Source: Palsa-189 sp963803735
GTDB taxonomy: Bacteria > Acidobacteriota > Terriglobia > Acidiferrales > UBA7541
Direction of reading: 5' to 3'
Assembly: GCA_963803735.1 (NCBI GenBank)
Contig: CAWDNV010000016.1
Coordinates: 1 to 64,000 of the forward strand
DNA length: 64,000 nt
Shown: one piece after another, positions 26,251-36,300 of the stretch
Numbering within the stretch: the first letter of the stretch is position 1
Layout of the letters: each line of letters starts with the position of its first letter
Position numbers and translations under genes: made by a program
The notes under the pieces: model-generated
What the model saw: only the letters and a program-made list of their open reading frames with translations
Told to the model about the DNA's origin: nothing
Database searches by the model: none

Positions 26251-27723
26251 TCAGAATTTGCGGGACCATTCCTTTGGCCAGCGCTCGACCACAACCTTTT
26301 TGTGGGTGTAGAACTCGATCGCATCGCGGCCCTGACCGTGTACCGTTCCGAAGAAGCTGTCGCGCCAGCCGCTAAATGGGAAATAGGCCATGGGCGCGGC
26401 AACACCAATGTTGACTCCGATATTCCCCGCGGGCACCTCGTAGCGGAATTTGCGCGCAGCGGCTCCGCTCGTCGTAAAAATCGAGGCCATATTGCCGTAG
26501 GAACTTCGCGAGAGTATCTCGATTCCCTCTTCCAGCGTCTCGGCGTGGACGAGACTCAGAACCGGACCAAAAATCTCAGTGCTGGATAACGCGCTCGAAA
26601 ACGGGAGGTTATCGAGCAAAGTCGGATTCAGGAAATTGCCGGCGGACTGAGTGCTGCCGCCGTTGCGGCCATCAAGCAGCAGCTTGGCCCCATCCTTAAC
26701 GCCCTGGCCGATGAGACTTTCGACGCGCGCTTTGCTCTCATGGGTGATCACCGGTCCCATTTGGACAGCAGGATCGAGCCCGTTGCCGACACGAATCGAT
26801 CCCGCGGCACCCAACATGCCCTTGGTGAATTCACTTTGCGCTTGACCGACCACCACGGCAACGGAGATAGCGAGGCAGCGCTGGCCCGCGCATCCGAAGG
26901 CGCTGTCCGTGACAATGCGGGTGGCCGCATCCAGATCCGCATCCGGAAGAATCAACACATGATTTTTGGCGCCACCCTGGCACTGCGCCCGCTTACCTTG
27001 TGCGGCAGCTTTGGCGTAGATGTATTTGGCGACGGGCGTTGATCCGACAAAACTGATGGCCTGGACCTGAGGATGCTCGAGCAGCGCGTCGACGACGGTC
27101 TTGCCGCCGTGTAACAGGTTTGCCACGCCTGGAGGCAGGCCGAGACCTTCGATCAATTCGAATGCACGCTGCGAGGTGAGCGGCACTTTTTCGGATGGTT
27201 TCAGGATAAAGGTGTTGCCGCAAGCGATGGCGTAAGGCAAAAACCAGAATGGAATCATCGCCGGAAAATTGAATGGCGTAATGGCCGCGACAACGCCGAG
27301 CGGCTGGCGGATCATCATCTCGTCGATGCCGGACGCGACATCTTCGAGGTTATAGCCCTGCATGAGGGTGGGAACGCCGCAGGCGACTTCGACATTTTCG
27401 ATGGCGCGACGCAGCTCCGCACGCGACTCCGCGATGGTTTTTCCGTTTTCTTTGGTGCAGATTTGCGCCAGTTCTTCGAGATGTGTTTCGAGGACCTGCT
27501 TGAGCTTGAAAAGATATTGAATGCGCTCCTCGGCCGGCGTGCGGCGCCATTCCGGGAATGCGGAAGCTGCGGCCTGCACAGCGGCGTCCACGTCTTTCTT
27601 CGATCCGAGAGGAACGCGCGCCAGTCTCTCGCGGGTGGCGGGGTTGATCACATCGGCGCAATCCTCAACATCAGAGGAGCGCCATGAACCGGCGTAATTG
27701 CGGAGCGGTTGAAGCTGAGTCAT
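26251..27723 (-). CDS. mmsA: CoA-acylating methylmalonate-semialdehyde dehydrogenase
   Basis: A 490-residue ALDH-superfamily enzyme that converts methylmalonate semialdehyde (or malonate semialdehyde) plus CoA and NAD to propionyl-CoA (or acetyl-CoA) and CO2. Specific marks are AITPFNFPAMIPFWFLPYAI, QGGAKNHVLILPDADLD in place of the usual ELGGK motif, the catalytic Cys in FGCAGQRC, and the C-terminal FPFSGWRDSFFG. The ATG at 27723 is used because MTQLQPLRNYAGSW matches the family start; an upstream ATG adds 29 unrelated residues. It serves valine, inositol or beta-alanine-type catabolism. Divergent from the Tat amidohydrolase at 27937. Confidence 0.93.
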   Translation of the reverse strand: MTQLQPLRNYAGSWRSSDVEDCADVINPATRERLARVPLGSKKDVDAAVQAAASAFPEWRRTPAEERIQYLFKLKQVLETHLEELAQICTKENGKTIAESRAELRRAIENVEVACGVPTLMQGYNLEDVASGIDEMMIRQPLGVVAAITPFNFPAMIPFWFLPYAIACGNTFILKPSEKVPLTSQRAFELIEGLGLPPGVANLLHGGKTVVDALLEHPQVQAISFVGSTPVAKYIYAKAAAQGKRAQCQGGAKNHVLILPDADLDAATRIVTDSAFGCAGQRCLAISVAVVVGQAQSEFTKGMLGAAGSIRVGNGLDPAVQMGPVITHESKARVESLIGQGVKDGAKLLLDGRNGGSTQSAGNFLNPTLLDNLPFSSALSSTEIFGPVLSLVHAETLEEGIEILSRSSYGNMASIFTTSGAAARKFRYEVPAGNIGVNIGVAAPMAYFPFSGWRDSFFGTVHGQGRDAIEFYTHKKVVVERWPKEWSRKF

Positions 27724-27863
27724 TGCCGGACAATCCGAATTGGGTTGAATCGCATTTCGATTTGCCTCATGTTCCTTTGCCTCTATCCATGGCCTCATCG
27801 GAATTGACACGATATCAAAACTATTCCCGCAGTGGCATCCTTCATGATGGTCTTTCGCCGAGC

Positions 27864-27892
27864 TTGAAAGCGGACGAGGCTGCCGTTATGAT
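27864..27892 (+). promoter_or_regulatory. Sigma70-like promoter of the second Tat amidohydrolase
   Basis: TTGAAA at 27864-27869 and TATGAT at 27887-27892 are separated by 17 bp. The expected start of transcription is about 38 bp before the ATG, and a GGAGG ribosome site follows at about 27927. Confidence 0.6.
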
Positions 27893-27936
27893 CCTGGGCA
27901 CAAGTTTCAGACCGAGGCGACTTCAAGGAGGCTGCG

Positions 27937-29037
27937 ATGTCGGACACCAAGCACCCGGCGGAAGAGAGCCATTCTGTGCTGGCAGCGGAAACTCAGCGCT
28001 CGAAATCCGGCTCTTCCAGGCGTTCTTTTCTGGTTGGACTCGCAGCGACTGGCGCAATCGCCGCTTTTTCAAAACGCGCCGCAGCCTTGCAAGGCGGCGG
28101 GGCCAGGGTTGCGACCAAAGGCTCCCGAATCGACACGCACCACCACTTCACGACTCCCAAACTATTTGAGCTGAGCACGGCGAAGGGCGTCAATCAGCCC
28201 ACTCTGAAAGGCTGGACCCCGGAAAGATCCATCGAGGAGATGGATCAAGGCGGAGTCGCCACGTCTGTTATATCGATCAGCGATCCCGGCGTTTGGTTCG
28301 GAGACGATGCGGCCGCCCGCGCTCTGGCGCGCGAATGTAATGAGTATGGCGCCAAGGTCGTCAAGGATTATCCGGGGCGCTTCGGCCAATTTGCGGTGCT
28401 TCCGTTGCCGGATGTCGATGGATCGCTGAAAGAAGTCGAATATGCTATGGACACGCTGAAAATGGATGGAATCGGGATCCTCTCCAGCTATCGGGGCAAG
28501 TACCTCGGGAATCCTTATTACACTCCCCTGATGGAGGAATTAAACCGACGCAAAGCCGTGGTCTTCTGCCATCCGTTCTGTGCGGCCTGTGACGCGGACG
28601 CAAATCTTACGGACGGGCAAAATCGAGGCGTGGAGTTTGTTTTCGACACGACGAGAACGATCCTGAGCCTGCTGAGCACGGGAACCGTCACGCGCTTCCC
28701 TGATATTCGCTTCATCTGGTCGCACGGCGGAGGGACGGTGCCGTATATAACCACCCGCCTGGCGGGTGCGGCGCAGAAATTGCCGAATGGCCTTATTCCC
28801 GAACTGCAGAAGTTTTACTACGACACTGCGCAGGCGTTTGGTCCCTACACGATGCCGTCATTCAAAAAAATGGTTCCCGTGTCGCACATCGTGTTCGGAA
28901 CCGATTACCCATTGGGCGGCGGATCGGCAGCTCAGGTGGCGAAAGGCTTGGCTGATAACGGCGGGTTCACTGAGACTGAAATGCAGGCCATCAACCGCGA
29001 CAACGCGCTACAACTACTTCCCAGACTCAAAACATAA
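27937..29037 (+). CDS. Tat-exported amidohydrolase (ACMSD-like), paralog of the gene at 5130
   Basis: A 366-residue protein with a twin-arginine signal (SSRRSFLVGLAATGAIAAF, residues about 26-44). The catalytic domain starts DTHHHFTTP, then has GRFGQFAVLPLPDVDGS, VFCHP, FIWSHGGGTVPYITTRLAG and VFGTDYPLGG, covering the expected metal-binding His and Asp residues. A HPFCAACDADANL stretch adds two Cys near the metal site that the first paralog shares only in part (CC). The family performs metal-dependent hydrolysis or decarboxylation; the substrate is unknown. Flanked by mmsA and a dihaem cytochrome. Confidence 0.9.
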   Translation: MSDTKHPAEESHSVLAAETQRSKSGSSRRSFLVGLAATGAIAAFSKRAAALQGGGARVATKGSRIDTHHHFTTPKLFELSTAKGVNQPTLKGWTPERSIEEMDQGGVATSVISISDPGVWFGDDAAARALARECNEYGAKVVKDYPGRFGQFAVLPLPDVDGSLKEVEYAMDTLKMDGIGILSSYRGKYLGNPYYTPLMEELNRRKAVVFCHPFCAACDADANLTDGQNRGVEFVFDTTRTILSLLSTGTVTRFPDIRFIWSHGGGTVPYITTRLAGAAQKLPNGLIPELQKFYYDTAQAFGPYTMPSFKKMVPVSHIVFGTDYPLGGGSAAQVAKGLADNGGFTETEMQAINRDNALQLLPRLKT

Positions 29038-29092
29038 AGTGATGGCGGCGCCGCTCGCGCTGCGCCGTATCGAAGAATAAACCGCCCTTACG

Positions 29093-30253
29093 CTAAGGCT
29101 TCTTCGGCGTGTTACCTGTTGGCTTGGCGAACTTTGCGGCGTCGATCGCAACGTTCGCGCGCAGCTCGCTGAAAGTTATGGTTGAGCGCCCGTCAGTCCA
29201 AGTAGTGATCAGAGTGAAAGGCATCTTCACCCCGGAAACATCGCGGTAATCAGAGTAATCGATCTGTATGGGATTGAGGCCGAGCGCCGTATCCGTGTAG
29301 CGCACCTGCCGCAGTAAGAGGCTCGTTTTCTTGTCGAAGTACAACTTCACGGGCGTACCGTCGGCACTGGCGCCTTGAATTACGTCCACATCCTTATCGT
29401 CAACGGACGCGCTGGGAAAACCGGTACGCCAATCCTTGAGCACCTGCTTGATTTGGCCTGGGAATGACAACGTGGCGTCGATCTTGGCGCCTTCGAGATC
29501 GCCTCCCGTCAACGAAAACACCGGGACGGGCAAAAGGGTGCCTGCCGAGGTGTTCCAGGCATTCCGGCCGTCGTACGTCCTGACGTTGTCCCCGGCACGC
29601 AGATGAACGATCGTGGTGCGCTCGTTCGGAGCCTTGGCGTAGACTTCGACCGGGAATTTGTCTCCTTCGGTGTCGAAACCTTCGTAATTTCCCTTACCGA
29701 CGACGCTGGTTATGCTCGCCAGCCGCTGCGCTCCACCAAGAGCTTGAATATATTTGTCGAGAATTTGATCCGGCTTTGGCGCCGTCGCGGAAGGGGCGTC
29801 GGGAATCTCCAATTCATCCGGATCGTCGGCCGGCGGAGTGCCGTATTGCTCGGCCAGACTCGGCGTGACCTTGGGCCGTGCGTCGCTACGATGGCAGGAG
29901 TAGCAGGTGACCATCCGTTTTCCGCCGAAATTTGCTTTGTTCAACCCATTTACCATCAGGATCATCTTGCGGGCGGTCTGCTTCATCGGAGTGTCGTCGG
30001 CATAGGTTGCTGCGCTTCCCGTGTGATGACATTCAGAACAATTCATGCTCAAGGCCGCGGCGATGAAACCCATCGTGCCCATGAATTGATCCACAGTAAG
30101 GCCGCGGAGCACCTGGATATTCTTGAAGATGTCGTCGGCCATCAGCGGCTTTTCCTGCGGCGCAGCCTGGGCATATGCCAAGGTCACGCCGAGCAGGCAG
30201 ACAGCCGCTGCAGTTAACGTCGAAACCACACGCGAGCCAAATCCCCGATTCAT
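29093..30253 (-). CDS. Dihaem cytochrome c, reaction-centre cytochrome-like (copy 1)
   Basis: A 386-residue exported protein. The ATG at 30253 is selected because AAGGAG lies six bases upstream; MMN and MIKERM starts are alternatives. After the signal peptide ending AYAQ come two haem c motifs, C72-x-x-C75-H76 (NCSECHHTG) and C117-x-x-C120-H121 (CYSCHRSD). The spacing and the KQTARKMILMVNGLN helix resemble the cytochrome subunit of photosynthetic reaction centres, used in Acidobacteria without photosynthesis. From residue 160 a second domain (ILDKYIQALGGAQRLASITS) resembles LolA-like folds. A good promoter precedes it. It probably moves electrons in the periplasm. Confidence 0.86.
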   Translation of the reverse strand: MNRGFGSRVVSTLTAAAVCLLGVTLAYAQAAPQEKPLMADDIFKNIQVLRGLTVDQFMGTMGFIAAALSMNCSECHHTGSAATYADDTPMKQTARKMILMVNGLNKANFGGKRMVTCYSCHRSDARPKVTPSLAEQYGTPPADDPDELEIPDAPSATAPKPDQILDKYIQALGGAQRLASITSVVGKGNYEGFDTEGDKFPVEVYAKAPNERTTIVHLRAGDNVRTYDGRNAWNTSAGTLLPVPVFSLTGGDLEGAKIDATLSFPGQIKQVLKDWRTGFPSASVDDKDVDVIQGASADGTPVKLYFDKKTSLLLRQVRYTDTALGLNPIQIDYSDYRDVSGVKMPFTLITTWTDGRSTITFSELRANVAIDAAKFAKPTGNTPKKP

Positions 30254-30300
30254 CATCCGCTCCTTGATCACTGTGCGCTTAGAGAATGGATAGGAGGCTA

Positions 30301-30328
30301 GTTATAGTAGCGGGCCATTTTTTGTCAA
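30301..30328 (-). promoter_or_regulatory. Sigma70-like promoter for the dihaem cytochrome
   Basis: On the minus strand TTGACA (30328-30323) and TATAAC (30306-30301) have a 16-bp spacer. The sequence CGCTACTATAACTAGC closely matches the promoter of the TonB-type receptor at 37272-37298. Confidence 0.65.
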
Positions 30329-30407
30329 GCTAAATGCTTCCCTCCCCAATCACAGGAAGAGTGAGGAGCAAAAAACCGGGCATCCAATCGCTATTGGTGA
30401 ATCGCCT

Positions 30408-30425
30408 AGACGAGGCCAAGAGCCT
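30408..30425. repeat. Left 18-bp target-site duplication of the IS element
   Basis: AGACGAGGCCAAGAGCCT is repeated exactly at 31837-31854 on the other side of the insertion. Confidence 0.88.
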
Positions 30426-31836
30426 GTCAACGCAAAGTAGAAATGTCCGGTTCCCTGCCAAATAGAAATGTCCGCTTCCAAGGTTTCCTCCAGGGATGAT
30501 CGGGCCGGGGAATGTATTTGGTTTTGACCTGGGTGGCTGCTTTGCGTTTTTGATCGGCGACTCCTGCAGGCCGTAGGCCGGAAGGAGTTGCCGATCGCGG
30601 CGCCGCCGGGCAGGGATGCAGCGGCAGGTAACGGCCGCGGAAACGCAGCCAGTGCGAACCATCCAGGCGTCTTTCGATCTCCACCCGCGCCCCGCGTAAT
30701 CCCGGGCAAACGTCTTCGCGCCAGACTCCCCAGCGCTGCCCTTGCCAACTCACGGTGTGATCGGCCGCCACCGTGCGGGGTTGGCGCACGCTGAGAATTT
30801 CCTCCAGCCGATGGGTGCTCTCCAGTGGCCGGTGGGCATTGACGGCCATGACCGGCTGCACGGCAAAACGCTCTTGCCAAGCGGGCCAGAAGGTCATCTC
30901 CAGAAAACGATTGCCCTGCTCCACCGTGGCGATCTGTTGGATACGCATCTCCTTCACCAGACGATCTTGCAGGGTGCCGAACAGCCGCTCGATGCGTCCT
31001 TTGGCCTGCGGCGAGTGCGCGGGGATCCACTCGATGCTCAACTCCCCCAGCGCCCGCCCGAACTGCGTGCGCGCCGGTTCCCCCCGCAACTGCTCCTGCC
31101 ACTGCACCGGGCGGGAAGTCACAAACAGGCTGTTTTTATCCGTGTACAGTGCCAGCGGTCGCCCGTGGCGTTCCAGCCAGTCCTGTAAGGTGCGCAAGTT
31201 CTCTTCGGTGGAATCGTGCTCTACCAAGCGGCCCCAGGCACGACTGCTGGCATCATCGATCAGCGCGATCAGATGGCAGGCCGGCCCGCGCTCTTCCAGC
31301 CAGCCATAGGGCGAGCTGTCCATCATCACCAACTCGCCGAAAGCACTGCGCCGCGGTCGCCATACGTGCACCGTTTTCAGCCGCCGATTTCGCGGCCGCC
31401 ACAATCCTGCGGCGCTCATCCATTTCCGCAGCGTCTCGCGGCTGACGCTCGTGCCCCGACGCGCCAGATGTTCGGCCGCCAGCGTGGGACCGAAACCCGC
31501 ATAGCGCGCCTGGCGCAAGTGGCCCAGGGCATGCTGCTCCACCGACTCGGGAATCTTCCGGTTCGATCCGCGACCTCGCAATCGATGCACGATCCCGCGA
31601 TCGCCCTGGCTGCGCAGCCGGACCTGCAAACGCCGCACCTGCCGGTCGGTTAAATGCAGTCTCCGGGCTGCTTCGATTTGTTTTAGATGGCCTTCTTCGA
31701 CTTGCTGTAAAACTTTCAACCGTTCCCGTTCTTTCGCGCTCAACTCGATTCGCTCCGGTCCCATCCCTCCTCCCGCCCTGGATGAAACCGGACATTTCTA
31801 CTTTGCACAAACCGGACATTCTCATCTTGCTGTGAC
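30426..31836 (-). mobile_element. IS1202-like insertion sequence (ISNCY group), 1411 bp
   Basis: The element is bounded by exact 18-bp direct repeats and 27-bp imperfect terminal inverted repeats (30426-30452 and 31810-31836, 20 of 27 positions match, all ending in ATGTCCGGTT). Further copies of GAAATGTCCG lie inside both ends, probably extra transposase-binding sites. One transposase gene fills most of the element. Long target duplications are characteristic of the IS1202 group. Identical target repeats suggest a fairly recent insertion, between the cytochrome promoter and the DUF6152 pair at 31930. Confidence 0.88.
30427..31764 (-). CDS. IS1202-like transposase (DDE/rve type)
   Basis: A 445-residue protein. 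It has an N-terminal helix-turn-helix (EGHLKQIEAARRLHLTDRQVRRL, residues about 23-45), a second DNA-binding part (RYAGFGPTLAAEHL, VSRETLRKWM) and an integrase core with VMMDSSPYGW and LIDDASSRAWGRLV (Asp residues), then PQAKGRIERLFGTLQDRLVKEM, which holds the final catalytic Glu. The basic C-terminus ends inside the left terminal repeat. The frame is intact, so the element may be active. Confidence 0.9.
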   Translation of the reverse strand: MGPERIELSAKERERLKVLQQVEEGHLKQIEAARRLHLTDRQVRRLQVRLRSQGDRGIVHRLRGRGSNRKIPESVEQHALGHLRQARYAGFGPTLAAEHLARRGTSVSRETLRKWMSAAGLWRPRNRRLKTVHVWRPRRSAFGELVMMDSSPYGWLEERGPACHLIALIDDASSRAWGRLVEHDSTEENLRTLQDWLERHGRPLALYTDKNSLFVTSRPVQWQEQLRGEPARTQFGRALGELSIEWIPAHSPQAKGRIERLFGTLQDRLVKEMRIQQIATVEQGNRFLEMTFWPAWQERFAVQPVMAVNAHRPLESTHRLEEILSVRQPRTVAADHTVSWQGQRWGVWREDVCPGLRGARVEIERRLDGSHWLRFRGRYLPLHPCPAAPRSATPSGLRPAGVADQKRKAATQVKTKYIPRPDHPWRKPWKRTFLFGREPDISTLR

Positions 31837-31854
31837 AGACGAGGCCAAGAGCCT
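31837..31854. repeat. Right 18-bp target-site duplication of the IS element
   Basis: Identical to 30408-30425; it joins directly to TTGACAATAGG upstream of the DUF6152 gene at 31930. Confidence 0.88.
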
Positions 31855-31929
31855 TGACAATAGGAAACCTCCTATGCCACGCTCCCGCCAACCTAACCAT
31901 CGCAAGCGGATTATTGGAGGTACCACCCG

Positions 31930-32355
31930 ATGAGGCAGAAGCTTCCTCTTGTCCTTTTGCTGGCAATAGCTCTACTCCGAACGGCTGCCCCTGCGCTCGC
32001 GCACCACTCGGTGCTGGCCGAGTACGATAGTAAGAATCCAGTTACCCTCCACGCCGTGATCACGCGCGTTCTGTGGATCAATCCGCACACATTCTGGTAC
32101 GTCGATACTAAAAATGCCGATGGAAGTGTCAAGCATTGGCAGGTCGAGGGCCCTTCTCCCGCGGAATGGCGCAACGCCAAAGTGACTCGAGAACTCGCCG
32201 GCAAGCCCGGAGATAACATTACGATCGACGTAATTGTCGGCAAGACGATGCTCGACCGCGCGCTTGGGCACAAATTCACCTTTCCCGATGGCCACGTGAT
32301 TCAGCTGAAGATGAATGAGCGTGAAGGAACAACCGTCGCTACGCCGGTAAAGTAG
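31930..32355 (+). CDS. DUF6152 family periplasmic protein (copy 6)
   Basis: A 141-residue protein with a signal peptide ending PALA, then HHSVLAEYDSKN, VTLHAVITRVLWINPHTFWYVDTKN, KHWQVEGPSPAEWRNA and FPDGHVIQLKM. TTGGAGGTACCACCCG precedes the ATG. The DNA just upstream is interrupted by the IS element 94 bp away, so its native promoter may have been changed. It is followed 19 bp later by a DGHPDL gene. Confidence 0.85.
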   Translation: MRQKLPLVLLLAIALLRTAAPALAHHSVLAEYDSKNPVTLHAVITRVLWINPHTFWYVDTKNADGSVKHWQVEGPSPAEWRNAKVTRELAGKPGDNITIDVIVGKTMLDRALGHKFTFPDGHVIQLKMNEREGTTVATPVK

Positions 32356-32374
32356 CCAAGCAGGAGGTGCAAGG

Positions 32375-33253
32375 ATGCGGAGTCAGCCATTCACGTGCAG
32401 CATTTTGGCGGTCGCGGCTCTTGGCCTAGTTTCGAATCAGGGCGGAGCTCAGCAGAAAGCGCCTTCTCCAGCCGACATGGTGAAGGTCGCCGGCGCGAAA
32501 CCCACGCCACACACTCCTGACGGGCATCCGGATCTGAATGGGATTTGGCTTCTGCCTGGAATCGTCAGCAACGCGTTTGGCTATGGCGGCCCTCCAGGCG
32601 AGGTGAGCCCGGACGGAAAAGAGCACACCGTCTACTTTGATGGCCGAGGTTTTGTGGGCCAATCGCCAACGCCCAATCTGCCTTCTTATAACAAGCCAGA
32701 ACTGGAATCCAAGCGTAAGCAACTGGACGGCAGCGCGAATCACTCCGATCCGGCTCGTTATAGTTGCCAGGAAACCGGCGTTCCGCGCACCGGCGCGCCA
32801 GATAAGATTGTGCAAACCGCCAAAGAGGTAATTTTCCTATACCAGCAAACGTTTGAGGCCTCTCCGCCCGCTAGCACTTTCCGTGCGATTCCCACCGATG
32901 GGCGGCCTCATCGCAAGGATGTAGATCCTTCGGCAATGGGAGATTCCGTGGGTCATTGGGAGGGCGATACGCTGGTGGTGGATGTAACGAAGATCGACGA
33001 GTCCACGTGGTTTTGCATGAAGGGATGTTTCCATAGCGACGCCATGCACGTGACTGAGCGGCTTACACGGAAGGGCGATACGCTCACCTACCAAGCCACC
33101 GTCGAAGATCCCAAGGTGCTCGCGAAGCCGTGGAACAGCTATCCGGTAACACGGATCCTCGCCGGACCGGACGCTTCGCTGCCGACCGACGTGCCGTGCA
33201 TCGACAGCGACAAGCCCTATATCGACGATAGCAGCCGCACCGCCCCTCTGTAA
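32375..33253 (+). CDS. DGHPDL(S/T)G-family secreted protein (copy 6)
   Basis: A 292-residue exported protein with a short signal peptide ending near SNQGGAQQ. It carries HTPDGHPDLNGIWLLPG, SCQETGVPRTGAPDKIVQ, AIPTDGRPHRKDVDPSAMG, VGHWEGDTLVVDVTKID, CFHSDAMHVTERLTR and VEDPKVLAKPW, and ends VPCIDSDKPYIDDSS. An extra Cys in TWFCMKGCFHS is particular to this copy. Paired with the DUF6152 gene at 31930. Confidence 0.86.
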   Translation: MRSQPFTCSILAVAALGLVSNQGGAQQKAPSPADMVKVAGAKPTPHTPDGHPDLNGIWLLPGIVSNAFGYGGPPGEVSPDGKEHTVYFDGRGFVGQSPTPNLPSYNKPELESKRKQLDGSANHSDPARYSCQETGVPRTGAPDKIVQTAKEVIFLYQQTFEASPPASTFRAIPTDGRPHRKDVDPSAMGDSVGHWEGDTLVVDVTKIDESTWFCMKGCFHSDAMHVTERLTRKGDTLTYQATVEDPKVLAKPWNSYPVTRILAGPDASLPTDVPCIDSDKPYIDDSSRTAPL

Positions 33254-33281
33254 CACATCGACAATCCCGCCATGCGGAAAG

Positions 33282-33318
33282 AAAAACGCGCGGCCAGCCT
33301 TTAACGGCTGGCCGCGCG
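33282..33318 (-). terminator. Rho-independent terminator of the TonB-type receptor
   Basis: CGCGCGGCCAGCC (33287-33299) pairs perfectly with GGCTGGCCGCGCG (33306-33318) over 13 bp with a six-base loop. On the minus strand it is followed by TTTTTCTTT, directly downstream of the receptor's stop codon. Confidence 0.92.
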
Positions 33319-33336
33319 GATGTTGTTAAGCTCCGC

Positions 33337-36300
33337 TTAGAAGCTGTACTTCAGAGCGAGTTGAATCACGCGTGGATTCACCGAAGTTCTCGTGATTTGC
33401 CCGAATCCGCCACCGTTCGCATCGTTCGCGTCCGTATCTGATGGGATGGCGAATTGAGGATGGTTGAAAGTATTAAAGATCTCCGCCCGGAACAATAGCG
33501 AATGGCTTTCGCGGAGCCCTCGGAAGGATTTGGCGAGGGACATATCCCAGTTGTATTCGCCCGGCCCGAGGATGTTGCCGAAAGCCATATTGCCGAAACC
33601 GGATCCCCCTCCGACGCCGCCGACTGCTCCGACGGTTGGATTGGCACAGATCGCCCCGGAGTTGAACCAACCATCATTGAAGGCGTTTGTCGCTGGATTA
33701 ATGTTCAGCCCTTGCGATACTCGCTGCGTAGTGCTGCCTGAGGTCGCGAGATTGGCCACAGTCATGCCCGGGCAGTATTGGGCCTGAATAATTTGCCCTG
33801 ATGCTCCGGTGGCGCCGAAAATCCCTCCACCTGAACTGTTATTGATATCAATGGGTTGGCCGTTCTGGACCACAGTTACACCAGACCAGCTCCAACCATT
33901 GGCTATAACACCCAGAGCCCCTTTGTGCTGGCCCAAGGGCAAATCCCAAACGTAATTGACCACCAAGCGCTGCGGACGGACGAAGTATTCCGGCGAGTAC
34001 ACCTGGACTAGGTATGGGTAAGTATTGATTCCAACTGGGTTCTGCTCGAAGCCGCGGCTCCAGCTGTAGGCCGCTTGGAACTGTAATCCGTGTGACATCT
34101 GCTTCCGCATCGTCACTTGGAGGCTGTTGAACTTATAGTTGTCATTGGTCTGAAGCTCCTGAGCACTCGATCCCAATCCCAGAATGGGAACGCGAAGAAA
34201 GGCGTTTGACGTCGTATTCACGGTCACGCCGTTCAACGCACAGCTTACACAAGGAGCACCGACACTCGCGAGTTGCGCCAAATTGTAGGGTACCGAAACT
34301 GGGGAGCCGTCGGCTGTCGGCCCGTTGTTTTGCGCGCCCGGCGTCGCCTGGTGAATGCCGTGCGAGCCCACGTACCCGACTTCAAGCACCCAGCTTGGCA
34401 GGAATTCCCATTGAGTATTCAAGTTCCATTGGTACGTGACAGGAACTGTGTTGTCTTGTCCCCACGCCGTGGGCGCTATATTGGATCCGACACCGGTACA
34501 GGCCCCGGCAGCAGTGGGGCAAGTTCCGGGGACGATCCAGCGTGGCTGAAATCCATAGTAGTTCCCACCCGCGGGGAAAAGTCCGGGCGGAATGGCCCAC
34601 GGATTGTAGAGACTCGCAGCGGGCGACCCGGCTGCCGGGGGGCCGTACATGGGGTTGCTGCGTGCCATCGGACTTGCCAAGTACTGCCCGGAGATGAGGT
34701 CGTAGAACAACCCGCCGCCACCGCGAACGACCAATTTATTGCTTGCAAGAGGTTGCCAAGCAAACCCGATCCGGGGCGCGAAATCGTTCAATGGGGCATT
34801 GTGCCGAAAGGCATTAGGCAGGTTGCTTTGGTAAACGCCGGTCGGAATGAAGGGGCCCGTGTAGTTGCTCGGTAAAACGTATCCTGCCAGCGTTCCTACC
34901 GGCCCACTTCCCGCAGCAGGAGGAGCCGCTATTACGGGGTTCGCAACCGAGCTTGCCAAGGAGGGCCAGAAGCTGCTGAAATTTCCTAGAGCCTCAGTCG
35001 GGAAGTTATCCCGTTCCCAGCGCAGCCCGAGGTTGACCGTCAGCCGCGGCGTGACTTTGAAGTCGTCTTGAACGAAAGCGTTGAACAAGAGTTCGCGAAG
35101 ATCGTATTGCACCAGCGGGTTGGCTGCGGTCGTTCCTCCTACACCCGTTACATTGCTCTTTGCAAGACCGTTGCACCCGTTAGGATTTCCCGCCGTCGGC
35201 GCCGTAACAATGCCACTGCCGCAGCCGGCGCGCCCAATGAGGAAGTCCTGGAATGAGCCGAACGCCGGTTGTCCCACTGATCCGGTGTTAGATATAGCTG
35301 CAATTTGGATGGGCTCGGCCTCAAAACCAACTCGGAATGAGTGCTTGCCGTGCGTCCAGGACACCTGATCGCCGGGCTCGAATTGGTTCATACGTAGATG
35401 GGAACCAAAAAACGGATGAGTGCCGAAATCAAAGAAGGTACCGCCGGGTCCGATATTGATGTACGAGAGGTTGTCGACGCCCGGAGTGAAATCCTGAATG
35501 CCCACCTGAGAGTTGTGAAATAAGACGGCCTCGCTATTGACGGTCTCATTCCGCTGATAGCCCAAGTGAATCTCATTTACCAGATTATTGGAGAGTATTG
35601 TGGTAAGTCTCAGGACGGCCCCGTGGTTCGTCTTTTGGGTGGAAACCGTATTGCCCGGCACAGCGTTTCCGGGCTCCAGAGCATTGACCGCCGGGAAATT
35701 GGCATTTATGGGATCCGTCTCATAGACGTAGCGTACAGACAGGGTGTTCTTGCCGTTGATGATGTAATCGAGGTTTCCCAGACCTTGGTGATCCTTGAAG
35801 CCCGCCGGATTGCTGAAGGTCTGGATGTTGCAAGCGGCGCTGTTGCATCCCGCTGGGCCGAAGGGAACAAAGTAGTTGCCGTTAGGCAGCTTGAGCTGCA
35901 TCATGCTGACGGCGATCGGATTCATGTTGTGTAAAGGATCTGTGTCGCCAGGTCCTCCAGGGCAGGTCACTCCTACGCTTCGTGTTGCACCTACTTTCGT
36001 GGTTGGCTTGAACTGGCACTCTGCAGTGGCCAAAGCATTGACGAATGCTTGCCCCGCCGCATCGCAGGCTGTCGCTACCTGGGTGCTCACCCAGCCTGCG
36101 GGTCCGCAAGTACCGCGATTGCCACCAGCGCCGGCAAGGGCAGCCGTGGGAGGCGGAGGTAACTGGACATTGGAGGAACTAAAGCTGGCGAGCTCGTTCT
36201 TCTGATCGTTCTCCTGATAGTTTACGAAAAAGAAGAGTTTATCCTTTTTGATCGGTCCCCCAATTGCCCCGCCATAAACGTTGGAGTTCAGTATCGGATT

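Noticed and set aside
31854..31885. Promoter with TTGACA right after the IS target repeat
   Set aside because: No acceptable -10 box lies 15-19 bp downstream; the TATGCC found is only 13 bp away.
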